From positions 1 to 41,578 of the forward strand of contig DAOVDS010000003.1 in assembly GCA_030669415.1 (NCBI GenBank): a DNA stretch of 41,578 bases, read 5' to 3'. Of this stretch, positions 17,648 through 27,125 are shown one piece after another. The notes under the pieces were generated by a model, which was given only the letters and a program-made list of their open reading frames with translations, searched no databases and was not told where the DNA came from. Each line of letters opens with the position of its first letter. Position 1 is the stretch's first letter. Made by a program: the position numbers and the translations under genes. The DNA comes from a bacterium. GTDB lineage: Bacteria > Planctomycetota > SKW154 > DAOVDS01.

Positions 17648-19117
17648 TTGAAAGTAATCCTCGTTTCACCGGAAGTTGTCCCATTCGCCAAGACGGGCGG
17701 CCTCGCCGACGTCGCCGGCGCGCTGCCGCTGGCGCTTTCAAAGCTCGGGCACGCAGTCTCGGTCTTCATGCCCCTGTACCGGCACGTCGTGGATCGCGAG
17801 CTCGCGCTGGAGCCAACCGGCATCGAGCTGTCTTTCCACGTCTATCACCGCGAGCAGAAGGCGACCATCTGGAAGGGTGAATTCCCAGGCACCACCGTGC
17901 CGGCCTACTTCGTTGAGCACGATGGCTTCTTCTATCGCAGAGAGCTCTACGGTGATACCAGAGGCGCTTACCCGGATAATGCCGAACGGTTCGCGTTTTT
18001 CTCGCGCGCCGTGCTCGAGGCGGTTGTCGCGCTGGGGATAGAACCTGATGTTTTCCATTTGAACGACTGGCAGTCGGCGCTTATCGCGGTCTACCTGCGC
18101 AGCATCTTCGCCGGAGGGCCTGTCCTGGGCAAATCGGCAAGCCTGCTTACAATCCACAACCTCGCTTACCAGGGACTTTTCCCCGAGTGGGAGTTCAACT
18201 TCACCGGCCTCGGGTGGGAGCTTTTCAACTGGAAGGAACTCGAGTACCACGGCAAGGTCAACTTCCTCAAGGGCGGCATTGTCTTCGCCGACCTGATAAA
18301 CACTGTCTCGAAGAAATACTCGCAGGAGATACAGACCGCGGAGTTCGGCGCCGGGCTCGAAGCGGTCCTGTCGTCAAGAACGGAAGACCTTTTCGGTATC
18401 CTCAACGGCGTTGATTACCAGAACTGGAACCCGGCCACCGACAAGCTGATACCGGCAGGCTATTCTCCAGAGAGCATCTCCGGCAAGGCCAAATGCAAGG
18501 CCCACCTGCAGGAAATCAACAACCTGCCCCAGAAGCCGGATGTGCCCGTTGTCGGGATTGTCTCGCGCCTCGCAGACCAGAAGGGGTTCGACATTCTTGG
18601 AGAGGCAATGGAAGAGATTATGAAGCTCGACATGCAGCTTGTGGTGCTGGGCACGGGCCAGCAGGAGTACCACGACATGTTCACCAGGATAGGAAAGAAG
18701 TACCCGCAGAAGACTGGCATAAGCCTGAAATACGACAACCAGCTCGCTCACATGATAGAGGCCGGCTCCGACATGTTCCTTATGCCCTCGCGATACGAGC
18801 CCTGCGGGCTAAACCAGATGTACAGCCTCAAGTACGGCACTGTGCCGATTGTCCGTTCCACGGGCGGGCTCGCCGACACCATCACCGACTGCACCAACAA
18901 GACCCTGAAAAAGGGAACGGCCAACGGCTTCTCCTTCAGCGAATACAGCGCCGCCGAACTGGTCAAGGTACTCAAGCGGGCAGTGGACACCTACGCCAAG
19001 AAACCGAAAGTCTTCAAGAAACTGGTCGCAAAAGGCATGGCCCAGGATTTCTCATGGGATAGAAGCGCCCGCGAGTATGTCAACCTCTACGAAAAGGCGA
19101 TAGCCAAACACCACTAA
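17648..19117 (+). CDS. glgA: Glycogen synthase (ADP-glucose, GT5)
   Basis: MKVILVSPEVVPFAKTGGLADVAGALPLAL, LMPSRYEPCGLNQMYSLKYGTVPIVRSTGGLADT; exact start uncertain. Confidence 0.92.
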   Translation: MKVILVSPEVVPFAKTGGLADVAGALPLALSKLGHAVSVFMPLYRHVVDRELALEPTGIELSFHVYHREQKATIWKGEFPGTTVPAYFVEHDGFFYRRELYGDTRGAYPDNAERFAFFSRAVLEAVVALGIEPDVFHLNDWQSALIAVYLRSIFAGGPVLGKSASLLTIHNLAYQGLFPEWEFNFTGLGWELFNWKELEYHGKVNFLKGGIVFADLINTVSKKYSQEIQTAEFGAGLEAVLSSRTEDLFGILNGVDYQNWNPATDKLIPAGYSPESISGKAKCKAHLQEINNLPQKPDVPVVGIVSRLADQKGFDILGEAMEEIMKLDMQLVVLGTGQQEYHDMFTRIGKKYPQKTGISLKYDNQLAHMIEAGSDMFLMPSRYEPCGLNQMYSLKYGTVPIVRSTGGLADTITDCTNKTLKKGTANGFSFSEYSAAELVKVLKRAVDTYAKKPKVFKKLVAKGMAQDFSWDRSAREYVNLYEKAIAKHH

Positions 19118-19148
19118 AAACCTACGGACTTCAGTCCGCGGATATGGG

Positions 19149-19964
19149 TCAATAACCGAGAGCTAATTGGTCTATCATATCTGGTCCTTTTTCCCGGCCA
19201 ACTTGCTGGTAGATTCCAAGGATATTCTCGTAGGTTCCCGGCCCACCCACTATGTCCCAGAATTCTTTACCAATTAGAACCTCGTTAACCATGTCCATGT
19301 AGTTTACGGCAAAACTGTGTTTGTATTCCTCTTTTCTGAGACCATAAGGGTTGTAGGCCGTAGCGTAAAAAGCCCGCGATTTGGGGTACGTACTGTGAGT
19401 CATAGCTTGAATCTGAAGTAATCTTGAGGTGGCTTCCAAACATTGTCCCTTGTTCGGTTTTGGGCTTTTGATTTCGAAGAATAATTGAGTGCCATCTTTC
19501 TTTTCAATATATAGGTCGGCTATGCAGACTCGCTCGACTCCAATGCCACTCTTGCTCAAACCCACGATTTCCTTAACATAGTCGGAGTAATCTACCTTCA
19601 TTCCGCCACTGCCGACTTCAGCTATAATTTCTTCTATCCGTTTTACTGCATCTTTTGTGATTGCGCCACAAATTCTGTGCCCTCGTTCCGCTCTTTTGTG
19701 AATGGACTGACCAACAAGTCGAGCGCATTCCTCAAAAGTAGTACCAAGTTTAGTAGAAAAGGACCTCTCGAATTCAGTTACAAGTAGCAGGCCATGCGGT
19801 AAAATCGACTCGTGAAATGGCTTCAAGTCACCCCGCTTCGATGAATTGCGAACAGGACGAAGTTGCTTCGGTTCGAAACCTTGGTCTTTGTGTTCATCAA
19901 TCATACCTTGAATAAAACCTTCGAGGTATCCTTTAATCTGGTTTCTTACACTTCTTTTAATCAT
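19149..19964 (-). CDS. Type II restriction endonuclease, TdeIII-like
   Basis: PFHESILPHGLLLVTEFERSFSTKLGTTFEECARLVGQ resembles TdeIII-family enzymes; paired with a methyltransferase. Confidence 0.6.
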   Translation of the reverse strand: MIKRSVRNQIKGYLEGFIQGMIDEHKDQGFEPKQLRPVRNSSKRGDLKPFHESILPHGLLLVTEFERSFSTKLGTTFEECARLVGQSIHKRAERGHRICGAITKDAVKRIEEIIAEVGSGGMKVDYSDYVKEIVGLSKSGIGVERVCIADLYIEKKDGTQLFFEIKSPKPNKGQCLEATSRLLQIQAMTHSTYPKSRAFYATAYNPYGLRKEEYKHSFAVNYMDMVNEVLIGKEFWDIVGGPGTYENILGIYQQVGREKGPDMIDQLALGY

Positions 19965-21216
19965 TTTTCTGCCAAATCAAGATGCTTTCGTAGAATGCAT
20001 TCTCCCTGCGTCCTGTACGCCGATTTACGTGACGATCGACTCGGCCGATTGTCCTAAATCCCAAAGGGCGAGGATCATATAGACCATCTTTATCATTCAC
20101 GACAATTATCATAAGTGCATCCTTCCTCATATGGTCTCTCGTATGAGCTATAACGTCGTTGATTCCCTTTATGTATTCTTTTCTTGCGCGGAGTGATCGT
20201 CCATTGTTTGCAGAACCGATCTCTTTTGCATCGTTCTTTTGAAGTCCAAGGAGTTCGTAGGAGTATCTGTGCTGTTCATGGTAGTCAATGAGGCCTACGT
20301 AAGGCGGAGAGGTGAACACCATATCAATATCCTTTGGTAGCTTTCCTTCTCTTGAATCGGCATGATTAACCAATACACTCGCTTCAGTTCTAATTCTGGA
20401 GAATCGCTTCACTCGCGCAAGTGTGTCAATTGTGTAACGACGCAGAAACTTGTACGCTTCATTCACCGGCTGGCATGTTCTTCTATGTTTGTGACAATGG
20501 TAAGAGGTTCTTTGTGGTTTCTTAGGGAAATCAAGATCGTAGTGTTTTACCAATCTTGCTGAACGTGCGGCACGCGACAGAACGATTCTGAGGATGTCCT
20601 GGTATGTGTATTCTTTAATAAAGTGGAGATAACACAAAAGATCCTTTTGAGCTGTCTCCGAGAACCAAGTTTTGATGTATTCATTATCAGTTTCGAAAAC
20701 ATCATTCGCCTTGCCATTTAGTTTTTGGAGCTGTTTCTTGAAAAGGACAAGCTGGTTGTTTCCATCCCTGGGACATTCTTGACAAGACAGATGTGCCCTG
20801 TGTTCCTGTAATTTCGACAGGATGTCGTTAAGCTCCTCCTGTAGCAATTCCAAATCATACTTTGCCGTTTTCACTCTTGAGAGTAAGACATTAAAGGCTG
20901 AAATATCAGTTCCGATAGAGTCAATACCCAAGACATTTGCCTCGACGAGGGTTGTCCCGGAGCCGCAGAAAGGGTCATAGACCAATTTGGGTGTAAACTT
21001 TCTCAAGAAAATTTCCACAAGCTGAGGAATGAATTTGCCAAGATAAGGGTGGAGTCTATGAACATGCTTGGTTCTCTTTCTTTCGGGCAGGTCTCGCTCT
21101 GTCCAATTTAGATTCATGTCCTCAAGTCTAGTTTCCGGTGTGACACTCGCGAAGTCTGTCAAGGGCATTTGCTTCTGCTTTTCTGCAATCTTTTTAGCAT
21201 GAACGTTGTCGTACAT
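19957..21216 (-). CDS. DNA methyltransferase (N4-cytosine/N6-adenine type) of an R-M pair
   Basis: YDPFCGSGTTLVEA (motif I) and MVFTSPPYVGL (motif IV); start taken at MYDNVHAKK rather than the ORF maximum 21678, which overlaps the + strand GH57 start. Confidence 0.85.
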   Translation of the reverse strand: MYDNVHAKKIAEKQKQMPLTDFASVTPETRLEDMNLNWTERDLPERKRTKHVHRLHPYLGKFIPQLVEIFLRKFTPKLVYDPFCGSGTTLVEANVLGIDSIGTDISAFNVLLSRVKTAKYDLELLQEELNDILSKLQEHRAHLSCQECPRDGNNQLVLFKKQLQKLNGKANDVFETDNEYIKTWFSETAQKDLLCYLHFIKEYTYQDILRIVLSRAARSARLVKHYDLDFPKKPQRTSYHCHKHRRTCQPVNEAYKFLRRYTIDTLARVKRFSRIRTEASVLVNHADSREGKLPKDIDMVFTSPPYVGLIDYHEQHRYSYELLGLQKNDAKEIGSANNGRSLRARKEYIKGINDVIAHTRDHMRKDALMIIVVNDKDGLYDPRPLGFRTIGRVDRHVNRRTGRRENAFYESILIWQKND

Positions 21217-21486
21217 GGTCTTTACGCCTGCAATTTGCTTGAGACCAACTAAACTGTACACCAGTCTAACATGCAAAGAAAGCTTTTTCAACCTGCATTT
21301 CTCGGAAGAACCTATGAATCGTGATTCCGTTAGAAAGCTGTTCGAACATACCTTGATTTGAAGTGATAATAGTTGAATGGATCTTCTGCCACAGTGTTGA
21401 TTTGCTCGTTTTGATGTTGAACCCGAAAACGCGACAGGTAGAATAGTATCTAAGCAGTTCTTCACTAACTGCACTGAGGAAGAACA

Positions 21487-23604
21487 ATGGACTCTGGAAA
21501 AATATACTTCGCAATTGGGATACACAATCATCAGCCTGTAGGCAACTTCGACGGCGTGTTTGAAGATGCGTACAAGAGAGCCTACCTGCCGTTTCTCAAG
21601 ATGATGGAGAACTACCCGGGCATCAAGTTCGCACTGCACAACTCCGGCTGCCTGCACGAATGGATACAGGAACATCACCCGGAATACGTTGACAGGCTGC
21701 GTACCATGGTGGAACGCGGGCAGGTCGAGATTCTCGGCGGCGGCTTCTACGAGCCTATCCTTACAATCCTGCCGGAGACTGACAGGGTCGGCCAGGTCTC
21801 CAGCTACGCCGAGTTCCTCAAGGACACGTTTGGGCAGCGGCCGCAGGGCGCGTGGCTCGCCGAGCGTGTCTGGGAGCAGTTCCTCGCCTCCTCACTGGCC
21901 GAAGCGGGTGTGCGCTACACCATGCTCGACGACAACCACTTCAAGAACGCCGGGCTCATTGGTCAGGAGCTTCTCGGCTACTACACCACCGAGCACGAAG
22001 GCAGCACCCTGAGCGTGTTTCCCATAAGCGAGCGGCTGCGATACCTAATCCCCTTCCGTCAGGTTGAGGAGGTGATTGAGCACCTTCGCTCGCTTGCCGA
22101 GGACGGCACAGAGCGCCTCATCGTCTACGCCGACGACGGCGAGAAGTTCGGCACCTGGCCCGGCACGCACAAACACGTCTACACCGATGGCTGGCTGGAA
22201 CGGTTTCTCGACGCGCTGGCTGAGAATTCCTCGTGGATTGAGATTATCCACTTCAGCGAAGCGCTTCAGAAGCTCACACCCGCCGGACGGATATACCTGC
22301 CTGACACATCGTACCGCGAAATGGGGGAGTGGGTACTCGAAACGCCGGCCCGTGAGCGCTACGAGCAGCTTGTGGACCTGCTCAAAGACCGCGGCGTCTT
22401 CGACCTGGTCTCTTTCTGCATCCGCGGCGGCTCCTGGCGCAATTACCGCGTGAAATACCCGGAAGCCGCGCGCATGTATGCGAAGATGCTCGAAGTCTCG
22501 CGGCTCGTGAACGCCAGCCGCTCGAAAAAACGCGCCGAGGCGCTGCGCGAACTCTACCGCGGGCAGTGCAACTGCGCCTACTGGCACGGGGTCTTTGGCG
22601 GCATCTACCTGCCGCACCTGCGCACCGCTGTCTACGAAAAGCTCCTTGCAGCCGAGAACCTCGTAAACCGCGCCGGGAAGGCGAAGGTAACTGAAGCGGA
22701 CTTCGACGGCGACGGCTCGCCGGAAGTGAAGCTGTCTAACGGGTCGCTCAACCTCTATCTCAAGCCTTCCGCCGGCGGGCACCTCTACGAGCTTGACTTC
22801 CGGCCCGCCGGGTTCAACCTGCTGAACACCATGGCCCGCCGGGAGGAATACTATCACCGCGAAGTCGGGCAAGAGCAGCACAGCCCGCCGCCGGACGCAG
22901 AGGTCCCTTCAATCCACGAGCTCGGGGCCGATTCGTCCAGCCTGGCCCCACTGCTGAAGTATGACCGCTACAGCAGGGTCTCGCTCCTTGACCATTTCCT
23001 CGCGCCAGGCTATACTCCGGCGACCATCGCAGACTGCGAGTACCGCGAGCTTTCCGGTACAGCCAAGTCGCACCGTGACTTCACCATCGATGAACAGGCA
23101 GGCTCTCTCACAATGCATTCGCGCGAAATCGTCTTCACCCCCGGGGGCGACCGGGTCCTCTCGCTCGCCAAGACTGTCTCGCTCTCAAAAGACCCCGGCA
23201 GCTTTACCGTCACATACTCCTTCCGGAACGCCAGCCCCGCCGCCATCAAGGCCGAATTCGCGGTCGAGTTCAACTTCGCCATGCTCTCCGAGCGCGACCC
23301 CGCGAAATGGTACTTCACAGGAGCCGGCGACAACTCAAAGAAGCAGGGCGGGCTCGGCAGAACCGCAGACCTCGGCGCACACTCGGTCTTCGGCATCCGC
23401 GACGAGCGCCTCCGTCTGCAGATTCGCGTGCACGCTGAGCCAGCGGCTCGCGTGCTGGTTCACCCCGTTTACTCCGTGAACCACTCGGAAAGCGGCTTCG
23501 AGAAGGTGTTTCAGTGCTGCGGGGTATACGTGATATGGGCCCTGGAACTGGAGCCCGGCAGCACAGTCATGTATTCGCTGGATAACTGCATTGACAGACT
23601 CTGA
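21487..23604 (+). CDS. GH57 4-alpha-glucanotransferase/alpha-amylase
   Basis: FAIGIHNHQPVGNFDGVFEDAYKRAYLPFL, RLIVYADDGEKFGTWPGTHKHVY; C-terminal beta domains. Confidence 0.9.
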   Translation: MDSGKIYFAIGIHNHQPVGNFDGVFEDAYKRAYLPFLKMMENYPGIKFALHNSGCLHEWIQEHHPEYVDRLRTMVERGQVEILGGGFYEPILTILPETDRVGQVSSYAEFLKDTFGQRPQGAWLAERVWEQFLASSLAEAGVRYTMLDDNHFKNAGLIGQELLGYYTTEHEGSTLSVFPISERLRYLIPFRQVEEVIEHLRSLAEDGTERLIVYADDGEKFGTWPGTHKHVYTDGWLERFLDALAENSSWIEIIHFSEALQKLTPAGRIYLPDTSYREMGEWVLETPARERYEQLVDLLKDRGVFDLVSFCIRGGSWRNYRVKYPEAARMYAKMLEVSRLVNASRSKKRAEALRELYRGQCNCAYWHGVFGGIYLPHLRTAVYEKLLAAENLVNRAGKAKVTEADFDGDGSPEVKLSNGSLNLYLKPSAGGHLYELDFRPAGFNLLNTMARREEYYHREVGQEQHSPPPDAEVPSIHELGADSSSLAPLLKYDRYSRVSLLDHFLAPGYTPATIADCEYRELSGTAKSHRDFTIDEQAGSLTMHSREIVFTPGGDRVLSLAKTVSLSKDPGSFTVTYSFRNASPAAIKAEFAVEFNFAMLSERDPAKWYFTGAGDNSKKQGGLGRTADLGAHSVFGIRDERLRLQIRVHAEPAARVLVHPVYSVNHSESGFEKVFQCCGVYVIWALELEPGSTVMYSLDNCIDRL

Positions 23605-25828
23605 AGGCAGAATAGTCCTCGCGCTCACCGAGCCGCAGGAAGCTGACTCGCTCGCAGGCAAGCTGCGCACCGAAGGCTATGATGTGCAGACAGTGCACGA
23701 CGGACGCACCCTCGTCAACCTTGTGGCTGGCGGGAAGGTTGACCTTGCACTGGTAGACACGCACCTGCCCGACATGTCCGGCTACGACGTGTGCCGCAAG
23801 GTGCGACAGGTAACCACCCGCGGCTACATCCCCGTGATTATGCTTCGCCACCAGGGCGATGCCCAGGTGGACAATGCGCTCGAATGTTTCAAGGCAGGCG
23901 CCGATGACTGCCTACTGAAACCTTACTCCAGCCTCGAACTGCTCGCCCGCGTCTCCAGGTTCCTGCACTCCTACGCCCAAGAAGCCATGCTGCGCGAAGA
24001 GCAGTCCCTTCTCAAGCATCGAGTAGAAACACAGTATTACGAGATACGCAGGCTGCGTGACCTGAACCTCGAAATCGTCTCCGCCATTCCCTCTCTTATC
24101 GTTGTCCTCGACAGCGACCAGAAAGTGCTCTACGCCAACCCGAGCTTCTACGAGAAACTGGACTTCGACGAGCCGGCTGTCCGCGACACCCACTTCGCCG
24201 ACCTGCTCGCCGACCGGCTCACCCGCAAGGACGAGCTGCTCGCCGAAATACGCCGCGTGGCGCAGGAAGGCGCCACCGGCATCCTGCGCGGCGTCTATTA
24301 CGACACCGGCCCGGGCAGGAGAAACCTCTTCTTCGACATTTCCGTAAGCCCCCTCGCCAGCGAGGGCGACGAGGAAATCCTCCTCGTCCTCGACGATGTG
24401 ACCGAAACGGCCCTCAGGCGGGATGTCGTCGCCATGCTACGAAACATCGCGCTTTCAATACAGGGCACCCTCGACCTTGACAGGATCCTCTTCACCATCC
24501 TGACCTGCACGACCGCGGGTATGGCCATCGGCTTCTCCCGCGCCTTCCTCTTTCTGATAAACGAGGAGCGCCAGAGTCTCGACGGCGAGATGGCTGTCGG
24601 CCCCACCAGCCTGCAGGATGCCATCCGCGTCTGGAGTGACCTCTCCAAGGAACAGCGCAGCCTCGACGACCTGCTCTCCGCATACGACCGTATCGCCGAT
24701 GGCGAGAAAATGCCCCTGCGCGAATTCATCCAGGCCGTGCGATACCCCCTGCGCGACTCGCGCGAAGTGCCCGTCCTCGCGGTAAGGGCGCGAAGGACCT
24801 TCCACGTGGAAAGCGCCGCCACAGACCCGCAGGTAAGCGATGTCTTCCTCGACACATTCAAGTGCGACTCCTTCGTGGTTGTTCCCATGATTGCCCGCAA
24901 CCGCGTCGTCGGCGCCGTGCTCGCCGATAACGCCTACAGCGGCCGGGCAATAACCACCGGCCAGATTGAGCTCCTCGAAGCCTTCGTCGGACAGGCCGCC
25001 ATGGCTGTGGACAGCGCCGAGTCTTACCGCAACCTGCAGGACAAGGTGGAGAAACTCGCCAAAGCCTACGAAGACCTGCGCACCGCAAGAGAAAGGGCAA
25101 TACGCGCCGAGCAGCTCGCCACGATAGGTGACATGGCCGCCCGCGTCGCACACGAAATACGAAACCCCCTCGTCACAATAGGCGGCTTCGCACGCGCAAT
25201 CAACCGCTCACCCGACAGGACATCCCGCGTGAAAAGCAACTCGTGGATTATCGTGCAGGAGGTCGAGCGCCTCGAGCGCATACTCTCCAACATCATGAAC
25301 TTCGCCAAGCCCCCCAGCCCGCTGTTCGAAAAGCACAATATCAATCGCATAGTTGACGACACCCTGCTCATGCTCCACGACGAGACAGAAAAGCACGGCA
25401 TCGACACTGAAAAGCACCTCGACGAGTCCATACCCCTTGTAATGATTGATGCCCAGCAGGTTAAGCAGGTTCTCTTCAACCTCATGCAGAACGCCATCTC
25501 CGCACTCGAAGGCGAAGGAGCCCTTGTTGTCTCCACCAGGAATGAGGGTCGTTATTTCGAGGTGCATATTTCCGACACCGGGCGCGGCATCCCCGAAGAG
25601 CTCAAGGAGAAGATATTCACGCCCTTCTTTACCACCAAGTCCGCCGGCACAGGCCTGGGCCTGCCCATTGTCAAGAAAATCGTTGACGACCACGAAGGCA
25701 CAATCACCTTCCACTCCATAGTCGGTGAAGGCACCACCTTCGTCCTGCGTTTCCCCATCTCGCCCATGCCCCGAAGACCCGAGCCCAGACTCCCGGAACT
25801 GCGCCCGGATGAGCAATCCGACCGCTGA
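23591..25828 (+). CDS. Receiver-PAS-GAF sensor histidine kinase
   Basis: N-terminal receiver [23 protein letters not shown]; His[21 protein letters not shown]; HATPase [36 protein letters not shown] start overlapping the GH57 gene. Confidence 0.9.
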   Translation: MTDSEGRIVLALTEPQEADSLAGKLRTEGYDVQTVHDGRTLVNLVAGGKVDLALVDTHLPDMSGYDVCRKVRQVTTRGYIPVIMLRHQGDAQVDNALECFKAGADDCLLKPYSSLELLARVSRFLHSYAQEAMLREEQSLLKHRVETQYYEIRRLRDLNLEIVSAIPSLIVVLDSDQKVLYANPSFYEKLDFDEPAVRDTHFADLLADRLTRKDELLAEIRRVAQEGATGILRGVYYDTGPGRRNLFFDISVSPLASEGDEEILLVLDDVTETALRRDVVAMLRNIALSIQGTLDLDRILFTILTCTTAGMAIGFSRAFLFLINEERQSLDGEMAVGPTSLQDAIRVWSDLSKEQRSLDDLLSAYDRIADGEKMPLREFIQAVRYPLRDSREVPVLAVRARRTFHVESAATDPQVSDVFLDTFKCDSFVVVPMIARNRVVGAVLADNAYSGRAITTGQIELLEAFVGQAAMAVDSAESYRNLQDKVEKLAKAYEDLRTARERAIRAEQLATIGDMAARVAHEIRNPLVTIGGFARAINRSPDRTSRVKSNSWIIVQEVERLERILSNIMNFAKPPSPLFEKHNINRIVDDTLLMLHDETEKHGIDTEKHLDESIPLVMIDAQQVKQVLFNLMQNAISALEGEGALVVSTRNEGRYFEVHISDTGRGIPEELKEKIFTPFFTTKSAGTGLGLPIVKKIVDDHEGTITFHSIVGEGTTFVLRFPISPMPRRPEPRLPELRPDEQSDR

Positions 25829-25863
25829 ACACCGCCCTAAATGCCCAATGACAAGAAAGCCGA

Positions 25864-25908
25864 GGGCTTCAGCCCGCGGATGGTTTAGCCGGGCCGCCTG
25901 CGGCCCGG
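25864..25908. repeat. Two adjacent palindromes
   Basis: gggcttcagccc (25864-25875) and ccgggccgcctgcggcccgg (25889-25908). Confidence 0.8.
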
Positions 25909-25994
25909 AATGCTCCTGCCAGCATGTTGCACGAACATGCAATATAATCGGCATGATCGTACCGGGGTGTGCTGTTACGACAGGCGGCAGCGCG

Positions 25995-26282
25995 GCCAGG
26001 GTCATTTAGTTCTCTCAAGTCAGTGTGGTGAACAAACTGGCCACCTCCCTGGCACCTGACTTAAATTCAAAATGTCCCCGTACCCCCGCAACACGCCATA
26101 ACCGGTCAAGCCCCGTCGTTCACGGCGGGGCGTTTATCCGCCGGCTTCAGCCGGCGGATATTTAGCCGGCGGACTTGTCCGCCGTGTATTACACGTCGAG
26201 CAAGCTCGACCGCTAAATGACCCACCTCGAGCCGGGGGCGGGGCTTCGCCACACTAAGTTCAGAGAACTAAATGACCCTGGC
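25995..26282. repeat. 288-bp element bounded by 21-bp perfect inverted repeats and containing four hairpins
   Basis: gccagggtcatttagttctct (25995-26015) versus its exact reverse complement at 26262-26282; internal palindromes at 26111-26130, 26135-26160, 26167-26184, 26195-26210. Confidence 0.8.
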
Positions 26283-26298
26283 AGCGTGGTGGCTTGTC

Positions 26299-26327
26299 TT
26301 GACTCTCTTAGGCAAATATCTTAACAT
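26299..26327 (+). promoter_or_regulatory. Sigma70-like promoter
   Basis: TTGACT-17 nt-TAACAT upstream of the 26369/26390 gene. Confidence 0.45.
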
Positions 26328-26368
26328 GAAACCTGAACCAGTCTTCGGGGGAGCCGGCCGACACCATC

Positions 26369-27031
26369 ATGATAGCTGACTACTTGAGAAACGATACAGC
26401 ACTCCTGCTTCTCGTAACTGTTGGAGTACTCGTAAGATACCTGCCTCAGGCCCGTCACGACATAGCCAATAGAAAACGGAAGGTGCTTCGCAAGAAGACA
26501 TCGATTATCAGGCCGTGGCACATCTTCTGCCTGTACGTCTGCATATACGCCGTATTTCTGTTGAGAGCCGGGCACTACCCGGATTCCCTGCCTGTGGTCG
26601 TGTTGGGCAGCTTCGTTTTCGTCCTCGGCTTCACAGTGGGCCTTGCGGCACTTCTCTCACTGAGCTGGCAGTACAACGAAGAGCTTGTCTGCTACGAAGG
26701 GGCAACCCTTGTAACGCACGGCATTTACAGCATTGTACGCCACCCGGTGAGAGCGGGCATGTTCTGTGAGCTGCTTGGCATGACAATCCTCGCCGGCGCA
26801 CCTCTCCTGCTTCTTCCGCTGACGGGCGTACTCATCTTCCAGTATGTGAGGACCAGGGATGAGGAGGCACTGCTCAGGGAATTCTTCGGCGAAGCTCAAG
26901 ACAGGTACATTGCAGCCGTTCCCAGATTCAACCTGCCATACGGTTTTCTCAAAGCCTGGTGCCGCAACCGGGCAGGCCGGGCGCACACAAAGACAACACA
27001 GAAAAACCCCGGCAGCAACTCGAAGCCTTGA
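26369..27031 (+). CDS. Isoprenylcysteine carboxyl methyltransferase-like membrane methyltransferase
   Basis: Multi-TM; VTHGIYSIVRHPVRAGMF and RTRDEEALLREFFGEAQDRY motifs. Confidence 0.75.
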   Translation: MIADYLRNDTALLLLVTVGVLVRYLPQARHDIANRKRKVLRKKTSIIRPWHIFCLYVCIYAVFLLRAGHYPDSLPVVVLGSFVFVLGFTVGLAALLSLSWQYNEELVCYEGATLVTHGIYSIVRHPVRAGMFCELLGMTILAGAPLLLLPLTGVLIFQYVRTRDEEALLREFFGEAQDRYIAAVPRFNLPYGFLKAWCRNRAGRAHTKTTQKNPGSNSKP

Positions 27032-27125
27032 AATCCCGCCCCGACCCGCACCTTCTCGTTAGTGCATGCCGTGTTTTAGATGTGAACTGCCACGGAAGCT
27101 TTGATTCTCTGGGGGGTATATAGAG

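Noticed and set aside
21217-21678. N-terminal extension of the methyltransferase ORF
   Set aside because: It runs antisense through the start of the strongly supported GH57 gene; MYDNVHAKK at 21216 is a better start.
25864-26210. CRISPR array
   Set aside because: Repeats are different palindromes with irregular spacing, not identical direct repeats separated by unique spacers.
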